Shown here one piece after another: positions 7,857 through 14,025 of a stretch of DNA of 33,140 nucleotides (positions within the stretch are counted from its first letter, which is position 1; each line of letters begins with the position of its first letter). The notes below the pieces were generated by a model. The model was not told the DNA's origin and made no database searches. It saw only the letters and a program-made list of their open reading frames with translations. Source of the stretch: JAYFRE01 sp034926235 (GTDB taxonomy: Bacteria > Pseudomonadota > Alphaproteobacteria > Rhodospirillales > Magnetospirillaceae); assembly GCA_034926235.1 (NCBI GenBank), contig JAYFRE010000064.1:1-33140 (forward strand), in the 5' to 3' direction. The position numbers and the translations under genes are program-made.

Positions 7857-8366
7857 ATGGCACGACCTGCTAAAAGCTCTAAGCAAGAGACGTCCGGCGA
7901 CGCGCCCCGCCGGTCCGGTCGCGGACGCACCCTTTCCGGCAAGCCCAATCCCATCGACGTTCATGTCGGTTCGCGCGTGCGGCTGCGGCGTACCCTGCTT
8001 GGCATGAGCCAGGAAAAGTTGGGCGAGGCCATCGGCTTGACCTTCCAGCAGGTCCAGAAATATGAACGCGGCGCCAACCGTATCGGCGCGTCGCGCCTGT
8101 TCGACCTCTCGAGGGTGCTCGATGTTCCGGTTTCCTTTTTCTTCGACGTCATGTCGGACGATGTGTCGGAGCAGGCGCCCAGCCAGATGAATGCAGGCTT
8201 GGCCGAGCCGGCCAGTCCGTCGTTCGACGCGGACCCGATGACCAAGCGCGAGACGCTGGAACTTGTCCGGGCTTATTACCGCATCCCGGATCCTCAGGTG
8301 CGCAAAAGGGTCTTCGAATTGACCAAGGCGCTGGCCAACGCCAGCGACGGAGGCGAGGATAAATAG
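7857..8366 (+). CDS. XRE-family helix-turn-helix transcriptional regulator
   Basis: The 169-residue protein has a basic, low-complexity N-terminus (1-30), then a Cro/CI-type helix-turn-helix (about 38-95; MSQEKLGEAIGLTFQQVQKYERG at its centre) and an acidic linker. The C-terminal region (LVRAYYRIPDPQVRKRVFELTKAL) is typical of a conserved alphaproteobacterial XRE group. The ATG at 7857 is preferred over 7845 because GGGA lies just upstream of it. No ligand-binding domain is visible. The gene has its own promoter with an internal palindrome and a strong terminator, so it is monocistronic. A decayed paralogue lies next to it, and metK is downstream; a link to methionine/SAM metabolism is only suggested by position. 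Confidence 0.85.
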   Translation: MARPAKSSKQETSGDAPRRSGRGRTLSGKPNPIDVHVGSRVRLRRTLLGMSQEKLGEAIGLTFQQVQKYERGANRIGASRLFDLSRVLDVPVSFFFDVMSDDVSEQAPSQMNAGLAEPASPSFDADPMTKRETLELVRAYYRIPDPQVRKRVFELTKALANASDGGEDK

Positions 8367-8419
8367 ACCGGATGGGGAAACGGTCTTGAGAAAAGATCCC
8401 AGAGGCGGAAGGTTGTGAG

Positions 8420-8448
8420 CGGCGTCGTTTTTCGACGCCGTTTTTTTT
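8420..8448 (+). terminator. Rho-independent terminator after the XRE gene
   Basis: An 8-bp GC-rich stem (CGGCGTCG / CGACGCCG) closes a T5 loop and is followed by eight Ts (8441-8448). This is the clearest intrinsic terminator in the window. Confidence 0.95.
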
Positions 8449-8629
8449 GTGCGGATTGAAAAGGGGACTGGGAGATATGGGGGCATAAGCGATAGAACTT
8501 ATGGTAAAAAAACTAAACCATTTTCTCCTTCCCCTTATCCTTGACGACAAAAATGTTTCAGGCAGCATAGGTGTCAGCGAAAAATATAGGAAAGATCACT
8601 TTTCTATAAAGAACAGTTGGGGGAAAAAC

Positions 8630-9138
8630 ATGACAGATAGGGAGCGAATTCTTCATCGCCCTCGCCATCGTCGTCCGGTCGACATTCATGTTGGCGCTCG
8701 TATTCATGACAGGCGCCGTTTTCTTGGACTGGGACGGTCTGATCTGGCTCGCGCACTGGGGTTGTCGTCCAGCAGATCCAAAAATATGAAAATGGCGATT
8801 CAACCGTTTCGGCGTCGCGCCTTTACCAAATCGGCGTCGAACTGCGCGTCGAACCCAGTTATTTTTTTGAAGATATGGAACCGGAACCGGACTGTGTTCG
8901 GGCCGGTTTCAACGCAAACGGACTCAACACGCCAAGCGCGGCCGAAATGCGCAGGATGTCCGCAGTCTATCGCACGATCCAGAATCCGGACATACGCTAT
9001 CGTCTTTATGCTTTGGCCTGCGCCATGGCCCAGAGCGCGCTCTGCGAACATCCGGACAATGCCGCAGCCGGAGAAGGGACTTCCGGACAAGGCTCGCATG
9101 CCGTCAAGGGGCTTGAAGCTTCCCTGGATATTCGCTAG
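8630..9138 (+). pseudogene. Frameshifted XRE-family regulator, paralogue of the upstream gene
   Basis: Starting at ATG 8630 (GGGGG just upstream), the frame encodes RPVDIHVGARIHDRRRFLGL and continues to LARALGLSS, aligning with the N-terminal half of the intact XRE protein at 7857. At 8768-8769 homology moves to the -1 frame: CAG at 8770 begins QQIQKYENGDSTVSASRLYQ, continuing through RVEPSYFFEDME and RTIQNPDIRYRLYALACAMA to the stop at 9136-9138. One missing base in the codon equivalent to Phe of the paralogue's LTFQQVQKYERG explains it. As read, the first frame yields a truncated or scrambled protein without an intact helix-turn-helix. Either the gene is recently inactivated or the base call is wrong; no slippery sequence suggests programmed frameshifting. 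Confidence 0.85.
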
Positions 9139-9141
9139 TAC
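9113..9141 (+). promoter_or_regulatory. Possible metK promoter
   Basis: TTGAAG (9113-9118) and TAGTAC (9136-9141) are 17 bases apart. The -10 matches only 3 of 6, but the position would start a transcript near 9147, just before the riboswitch aptamer. It overlaps the end of the broken XRE gene. Confidence 0.35.
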
Positions 9142-9163
9142 ACAAACGTGGTTCCGATAGGGG

Positions 9164-9216
9164 CTGCCGTGAGGTTTAGACCGCTTGCCGTCACGTAAAA
9201 TCCGGCTAAGTGGGTG
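9164..9216 (+). ncRNA. SAM-II (SAM-alpha) riboswitch aptamer upstream of metK
   Basis: The sequence folds as a SAM-II H-type pseudoknot. P1 is CGUGA (9168-9172) with UCACG (9191-9195). The loop carries GGUUUAGA, including the U-run (9175-9177) expected to form the major-groove triple strand. P2 pairs CCGCUUGC (9181-9188) with GCUAAGUGG (9205-9213) through eight base pairs (one G-U), leaving a single bulged U at 9207 at the position of the SAM-contacting U in the known SAM-II structure. The UAAAA linker after P1 also matches. The following gene is SAM synthetase, so SAM-dependent feedback is the natural function. The metK Shine-Dalgarno sequence lies about 60 bases further down, so the expression platform is not the usual direct occlusion and is unresolved. 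Confidence 0.82.
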
Positions 9217-9285
9217 CACCGATGGCGTGCTTTCCGTCGATGACCCTGGTCCTGTTTCGTTTAACCGGATTTCGGAGGAATCGAC

Positions 9286-10455
9286 GTGTCGAAGTCCAAT
9301 TATCTGTTTACGAGCGAATCCGTTTCGGAAGGCCATCCGGACAAGGTGTGCGACCGGATTTCCGACGAGATTGTCGATTTGTTTCTGGCCGCCGACCCGG
9401 AATCCCGGGTGGCGGTCGAAACCTTGTGCACGACCAACAAGATCGTCCTGGCCGGCGAGGTGCGCGGCCCGGCGTCGATTTCCGCCGAAATGATGGAGGA
9501 AACGGCGCGTAAGGCCGTCAAGGCGATCGGCTATGAGCAGGAAGGCTTCCATTGGCGCGACGCCGATGTGTCCGTTTGTGTGCATGCTCAGTCCGCCGAT
9601 ATCGCCATGGGCGTAGATGCCGCCGGCAACAAGGATGAAGGCGCCGGCGACCAGGGGATCATGTTCGGCTATGCCTGCGATGAAACCCCGACGCTGATGC
9701 CCGCGCCGATCCATTATGCTCATGCCATCTTGAAGGAACTGGCGACGGCGCGCCATTCCGGGGCGGAGCCGCTGCTGGGACCCGACGCCAAGAGCCAGGT
9801 GACGCTCCAATATGTCGATGGCCGGCCGGTCCGCGCGGCCTCGGTGGTGGTTTCGACCCAGCATGACGGCAGCATCGATCAGGACGAGGTGCGCGAGATT
9901 GTGCGTCCCTATGTCGAAAGGATCCTGCCCCAGGGCTGGATGTGTCCTGAAGATCATTTCTACGTCAATCCCACCGGGCGGTTCGTCATCGGTGGACCCG
10001 ATGGCGACGCCGGTCTGACCGGGCGCAAGATCATCGTCGACACCTATGGCGGTGCGGCGCCCCATGGCGGCGGGGCCTTTTCGGGCAAGGACCCGACCAA
10101 GGTCGATCGTTCGGCGGCCTATGCCGCGCGCTATCTGGCCAAGAACGTGGTCGGCGCGGGGCTGGCCCGCAAATGCGTCATTCAGCTTTCCTACGCCATC
10201 GGCATCTCGAAGCCGCTGTCGGTTTATGTCGACACCTTCGGCACCGCCGAAGTGGATGAGGATCGTCTGTCCGACGTTCTGCAGCAGTTGGTCGATCTCA
10301 GCCCGCGCGGCATCCGCACCCATCTCGCCCTGAACCGGCCAATCTACGCCCGCACCGCGGCCTATGGCCATTTCGGCCGGGAACCCGAAGCGGATGGCGG
10401 TTTTTCGTGGGAAAGGCTGGACCTCGCCAACGCGTTGAAGTCCGCCCTTGCCTGA
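9286..10455 (+). CDS. metK: S-adenosylmethionine synthetase
   Basis: The 389-residue enzyme makes SAM from methionine and ATP. Visible signatures are SEGHPDKVCDRISDEIVD near the N-terminus (ATP- and metal-binding His and Asp), GAGDQGIMFGYA, GPDGDAGLTGRKIIVDTYGG and GGGAFSGKDPTKVDRSAAY with the catalytic Lys/Arg loop. The length is typical. The GTG start at 9286 follows a good GGAGG Shine-Dalgarno sequence. A SAM-II riboswitch candidate precedes the gene, implying repression when SAM is abundant. The end overlaps the trmB start by 8 bases, coupling SAM supply with a SAM-dependent tRNA methylase. Confidence 0.98.
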   Translation: MSKSNYLFTSESVSEGHPDKVCDRISDEIVDLFLAADPESRVAVETLCTTNKIVLAGEVRGPASISAEMMEETARKAVKAIGYEQEGFHWRDADVSVCVHAQSADIAMGVDAAGNKDEGAGDQGIMFGYACDETPTLMPAPIHYAHAILKELATARHSGAEPLLGPDAKSQVTLQYVDGRPVRAASVVVSTQHDGSIDQDEVREIVRPYVERILPQGWMCPEDHFYVNPTGRFVIGGPDGDAGLTGRKIIVDTYGGAAPHGGGAFSGKDPTKVDRSAAYAARYLAKNVVGAGLARKCVIQLSYAIGISKPLSVYVDTFGTAEVDEDRLSDVLQQLVDLSPRGIRTHLALNRPIYARTAAYGHFGREPEADGGFSWERLDLANALKSALA

Positions 10456-11152
10456 GCGTCGTTTGGACGATGGGCCGCGCTTTTTCGGCCGCCGCCGGGG
10501 CAAGGCGTTGCGCGCCCGCGCCCGCGAGCTGCTCGACACATTGTTGCCCCGGCTGTCGCTGGCGGTCCCGCCGCCCGGCGGCCCTGTCGATCCGGCGTCC
10601 TGGTTCGAAACCCGCCCACGCGCATTCTGGCTTGAGGTCGGATTCGGCGGCGGCGAGCATCTGGCTTGGCAGGCGGCGCATAACCCGGATGTCGGCCTGA
10701 TCGGCGGCGAGGTGTTCCTGAACGGCATCGCCAGTCTGCTGGGCCAGATCGAGGATGCCGGTCTCGACAATGTGCGTATCTTTCCCGAGGATGTGCGGCT
10801 TCTTCTGCCCGCCTTGCCCGATGCCCGCTTCGAGCGGGCCTTCGTGCTGTTCCCCGATCCCTGGCCGAAGAAGCGGCATGCCGACCGCCGTTTCATCGGC
10901 GGAGACAATCTCGACCAGCTTGCCAGGCTGCTTGCCGATGACGGGCGGTTGCGCATCGCCACCGATGATGCGGTCTACAAGGACTGGGCCCGGGAACAAA
11001 TGGGAAAACACAAGCAATTCAGCCTTGTGTCCGAAGACGGCCCGGACAGCCGCCCCGCCGATTGGCCGGCCACGCGCTATGAAGCGAAAGCGATCAAAGC
11101 GGGAAGAGCTTGTCTTTTCCTGGAATATCGGCGCGTTCCCCGTTCCGGCTGA
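10448..11152 (+). CDS. trmB: tRNA (guanine-N7-)-methyltransferase
   Basis: The 234-residue protein has the SAM-binding motif WLEVGFGGGEHL (61-72) and the TrmB signature FVLFPDPWPKKRHADRRF (132-149). It methylates G46 in the variable loop of tRNAs to m7G. The start is a TTG overlapping the metK stop by 8 bases; a second TTG at 10463 is possible. Gene order metK-trmB is conserved in many alphaproteobacteria. No terminator directly follows; the next transcription signal is the promoter at 11177. Confidence 0.95.
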   Translation: MPERRLDDGPRFFGRRRGKALRARARELLDTLLPRLSLAVPPPGGPVDPASWFETRPRAFWLEVGFGGGEHLAWQAAHNPDVGLIGGEVFLNGIASLLGQIEDAGLDNVRIFPEDVRLLLPALPDARFERAFVLFPDPWPKKRHADRRFIGGDNLDQLARLLADDGRLRIATDDAVYKDWAREQMGKHKQFSLVSEDGPDSRPADWPATRYEAKAIKAGRACLFLEYRRVPRSG

Positions 11153-11176
11153 GCGCCGGGCCGGGGTGAAAAATGC

Positions 11177-11204
11177 TTGCAGGGCGGGGCGTCTTGGCTA
11201 TAGT
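11177..11204 (+). promoter_or_regulatory. Promoter of the rimP-nusA-infB operon
   Basis: TTGCAG (11177-11182) and TATAGT (11199-11204) are 16 bases apart with a GC-rich spacer, a strong housekeeping sigma-70 arrangement. Transcription should start near 11211, leaving a leader of roughly 90 bases before the rimP ATG. A GTGAC-ATTC-GTCAC inverted repeat (11203-11216) lies at the start point. Confidence 0.75.
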
Positions 11205-11250
11205 GACATTCGTCACATTCTTGTAGCCCCGCCGCGCGGGGGTGTAAGGG

Positions 11251-11280
11251 GTGGGCCAGCGGCCCACTTTTTTCTTTTTT
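11251..11280 (+). terminator. Intrinsic terminator in the rimP-nusA leader, probable attenuator
   Basis: A perfect 7-bp stem GTGGGCC / GGCCCAC around AGC is followed by T6-C-T6. It lies between the operon promoter and the rimP ATG at 11300, so polymerases must read through it to express the operon. A second hairpin upstream (CCCCGC-CGC-GCGGGG, about 11227-11241) is separate from it. It may also serve to end transcripts arriving from trmB. Confidence 0.85.
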
Positions 11281-11299
11281 GGGCGAGGATTCACCGCCG

Positions 11300-11797
11300 A
11301 TGGATGTCGAGAATCGCGTCTCGGCTCTGATCGTGCCGCCGTTGGATGCCATGGGATATGATCTGGTGCGGGTGGCGTTTCAGGGCCGCCTGCGCCATAC
11401 GCTTCAGATCATGGCCGAACGTCGGGACGGGCAGGCGATGACGGTGGATGATTGCGCGGAGATCAGCCGCGCGGTTTCGGCGTTGCTTGATGTCGAGGAC
11501 CCGATCTCCGGCGCTTACGATCTGGAGGTGAGCTCGCCCGGCATCGACCGGCCGCTGACGCGACCGCAGGATTACGAACGTTTCGCGGGCCTGGAGGCCA
11601 AGATCGAAACGGTCCATCCGCTGGAAGGGCAAAAGCGCTTCCGGGGACGGATTTTTAGCCAGGACGAGGGGCAGACAGTGCGCCTGGTTCTGGAAAGTGG
11701 CGAGGATATAAGGATACCCTTTGCCGAGATAAGGCAGGCGAAGCTGATCCTCAACGACGAGCTCATCGCCCTGGCGACGAATAGCCAGATCAATTGA
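11300..11797 (+). CDS. rimP: Ribosome maturation factor RimP
   Basis: The 165-residue protein matches RimP (YhbC), needed for 30S subunit maturation. Typical segments are YDLVRVAF near the N-terminus, the conserved YDLEVSSPGIDRPLTRPQDYERF stretch in the middle and an Sm-like C-terminal domain. The ATG at 11300 gives the normal N-terminus; an upstream in-frame TTG at 11279 lies in the terminator U-tract and is unlikely. It is the first gene of the rimP-nusA operon and ends next to the nusA start. Confidence 0.94.
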   Translation: MDVENRVSALIVPPLDAMGYDLVRVAFQGRLRHTLQIMAERRDGQAMTVDDCAEISRAVSALLDVEDPISGAYDLEVSSPGIDRPLTRPQDYERFAGLEAKIETVHPLEGQKRFRGRIFSQDEGQTVRLVLESGEDIRIPFAEIRQAKLILNDELIALATNSQIN

Positions 11798-11814
11798 AGG
11801 CCCGAGAACGGACG

Positions 11815-13335
11815 ATGGAACGAACCGCAGCACTTCCCAGACCCGAACTTCTCCAAGTTGCCGACGCTGTCGCACGCGACAAGAGCATCGACCGGGATGA
11901 GGTTCTCGAGGCGATGGAGCAGGCCATTCAGAAGGCCGGGCGCTCGAAATACGGGCATGAGCACGATATTCGTGCGCATATCGACCGCAAGACCGGTGAA
12001 ATCCGATTGGCGCGCCACATGGAGGTGGTCGAAACGATCGAGAACGAGGTCACGCAGCTGACCTTGGCCCAGGCGCGCCGCAAGAAGCCGGACGCCGAGA
12101 TCGGCGATTTCATCATCGATCCGTTGCCGCCGATCGATTTCGGCCGCATCGCCGCACAGACCGCCAAGCAGGTGATCGTGCAGAAGGTGCGCGACGCCGA
12201 ACGGCAGCGCCAATATAACGAATTCAAGAGCCGCACCGGCGAGATCGTCAACGGTTTGGTCAAGCGGGTCGAGTTCGGCAACGTCGTGGTCGATCTGAGC
12301 CGCGCCGAGGCTCTTTTGCGCCGCGACGAACTGATCCCGCGCGAGGCGTTCCGAACCGGCGACCGCGTACGCGCCTATATCTATGATGTGCGCGAAGAGC
12401 CCCGGGGGCCGCAGATTTTTCTGTCGCGCACCCATCCCCAGTTCATGGCCAAGTTGTTCGCCCAGGAAGTGCCGGAAATCTATGACGGCATCATCGAGAT
12501 CAAAGCGGTGGCCCGCGATCCCGGGTCGCGCGCCAAGATCGCGGTTCTATCGCGCGATTCCGGCATCGATCCCGTCGGCGCTTGCGTCGGTATGCGGGGC
12601 AGCCGCGTGCAGGCGGTGGTGGCCGAATTGCAGGGTGAAAAGATCGACATCATCCAATGGTCGGCCGATCCCGCGACCTTCATCGTCAACGCCCTGGCTC
12701 CGGCCGAGGTCGCCAAGGTGGTGCTGGACGAGGAAGGCAACCGCATCGAAGTGGTGGTGCCCGACGATCAGCTCAGTCTCGCCATTGGCCGTCGCGGGCA
12801 GAATGTGCGCCTGGCGTCGCAACTGACCGGCTGGGATATCGACATCCTGACCGAGGCCGAGGAATCGGAGCGCCGGACCGAGGAATTCCGTTCCCGGTCA
12901 AAGATGTTCATCGACGCCCTGGATGTGGATGATGTGATTGCCCATCTTCTGGTGACGGAAGGCTTTTCGTCGGTGGAAGAGGTCGCCTTCGTGCCGCTGG
13001 ACGATCTGGTCGATATCGAGGGTTTTGACGAGAATATCGCCGGCGAACTGCAGAATCGCGCCCGCTCGTTCCTGGAAGAACAGGACGTGCGCAACGCCGA
13101 ACGGTCCCGCGAGCTTGGTGTCGCCGATGAGGTTGCCGCTTTGCCGGGTCTGACGTCCGCCATGCTGGTGCGGCTGGGTGAGAAGGGGATCAAATCCCTG
13201 GACGATCTGGGCGATTTGGCCGGAGATGAGCTGATCGAGATTTTGGGTGCGGATGCACCAAGCCTCGACGAAGCTAATCAGATCATCATGGCTGCCCGTG
13301 CCCATTGGTTCGGGAATGAAGGTAAGGACGCCTGA
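11815..13335 (+). CDS. nusA: Transcription termination/antitermination factor NusA
   Basis: The 506-residue protein has the NusA order: N-terminal RNA-polymerase-binding domain (about 1-135), S1 domain (from GEIVNGLVKRVEFGNVVVDL), two KH domains (including DPVGACVGMRGSRVQAVV and LSLAIGRRGQNVRLASQLTGWDIDI), and two C-terminal acidic helix-hairpin-helix repeats. It modulates pausing, intrinsic termination and rRNA antitermination. ATG 11815 is chosen because the protein then begins MERTAALPRPELLQVADAVA as in relatives; a TTG at 11794 overlapping the rimP stop is the alternative. As the second gene of an operon with a terminator leader, NusA may regulate its own transcription. Confidence 0.97.
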   Translation: MERTAALPRPELLQVADAVARDKSIDRDEVLEAMEQAIQKAGRSKYGHEHDIRAHIDRKTGEIRLARHMEVVETIENEVTQLTLAQARRKKPDAEIGDFIIDPLPPIDFGRIAAQTAKQVIVQKVRDAERQRQYNEFKSRTGEIVNGLVKRVEFGNVVVDLSRAEALLRRDELIPREAFRTGDRVRAYIYDVREEPRGPQIFLSRTHPQFMAKLFAQEVPEIYDGIIEIKAVARDPGSRAKIAVLSRDSGIDPVGACVGMRGSRVQAVVAELQGEKIDIIQWSADPATFIVNALAPAEVAKVVLDEEGNRIEVVVPDDQLSLAIGRRGQNVRLASQLTGWDIDILTEAEESERRTEEFRSRSKMFIDALDVDDVIAHLLVTEGFSSVEEVAFVPLDDLVDIEGFDENIAGELQNRARSFLEEQDVRNAERSRELGVADEVAALPGLTSAMLVRLGEKGIKSLDDLGDLAGDELIEILGADAPSLDEANQIIMAARAHWFGNEGKDA

Positions 13336-13364
13336 AGGATCTTCGCCCCAGGACGGAGGATCGC

Positions 13365-13982
13365 ATGAACGCTCCGCTCGGAGTGGAGACCGGTCCAGCG
13401 GACGAGGACGAGGAAGATGTCGGTCCGAACCGGCGTTGCCTTGTTTCTCGCATCGTGAAACCCGCGGTCGAGATGGTGCGTTTCGTCGCCGGTCCCGACG
13501 GCACTGTGGTTCCGGATGTCGCGGGGCGGCTGCCGGGACGGGGAATGTGGTTGAGCGCCGGGGCGGATATGGTAAATACAGCTCTGGAGCGAGGGCTGTT
13601 TTCGAAGGCTGCGCGGCGGAAACTTTCGGCTCCCGCCGATTTGGCGGCGATGGTCGAACGCCTGTTGCTGGCGCGTTTGATCGAAACGATCGGACTGGCG
13701 CGCCGGGCGGGGCAGGCTCTGACCGGGTTCGAAAAGGTTCGGGCCGAGTTGAAGGCAGGACGCGGCGCGGTCGTCCTGGCGGCGTCCGACGGTGCGTCCG
13801 ACGGTCGCGAGAAAATTGCCGCGCTAAGTGGTGGCTGTCCGGTGGTTGCGGTGTTGAACGCCGCAGAGCTGGGGGCTGCGTTCGGACGCGAAAACGCCGT
13901 TCACGCCGTTCTGTCATCGGGACGGTTGGCCGACAGGCTGCTTGTCGATGCGGGCAGGCTGGCTGGATTTAGAGATTTGTGA
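13365..13982 (+). CDS. rnpM: RnpM/YlxR (DUF448) domain fused to an L7Ae-like RNA-binding domain
   Basis: The 205-residue protein joins two RNA-binding modules. The N-terminal YlxR domain (about 22-100) shows RRCLVSRIVKP, VRFVAGPDGTVVPD and LPGRGMWLSA. The C-terminal L7Ae/L30e-type domain (about 105-195) begins LLARLIETIGLARRAGQALTGFEKV. In Firmicutes these are separate genes, ylxR and ylxQ, also between nusA and infB; the fused form is common in alphaproteobacteria. YlxR of Bacillus binds RNase P RNA and modulates its activity (hence RnpM); whether the fused protein does the same is inferred. The start has a strong GGAGG. infB begins 43 bases downstream. Confidence 0.88.
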   Translation: MNAPLGVETGPADEDEEDVGPNRRCLVSRIVKPAVEMVRFVAGPDGTVVPDVAGRLPGRGMWLSAGADMVNTALERGLFSKAARRKLSAPADLAAMVERLLLARLIETIGLARRAGQALTGFEKVRAELKAGRGAVVLAASDGASDGREKIAALSGGCPVVAVLNAAELGAAFGRENAVHAVLSSGRLADRLLVDAGRLAGFRDL

Positions 13983-14025
13983 TACGGGGCCTATGGCCCC
14001 TGTCGAGGGAAAGCACGTCGAACTT

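Noticed and set aside
9222..9512. Upstream open frame starting ATGGCGTGC between the riboswitch and metK
   Set aside because: It runs out of frame deep into metK, has only a weak Shine-Dalgarno (GUGGG within the aptamer P2 strand) and no protein-like features. A regulatory uORF cannot be excluded but is not supported.
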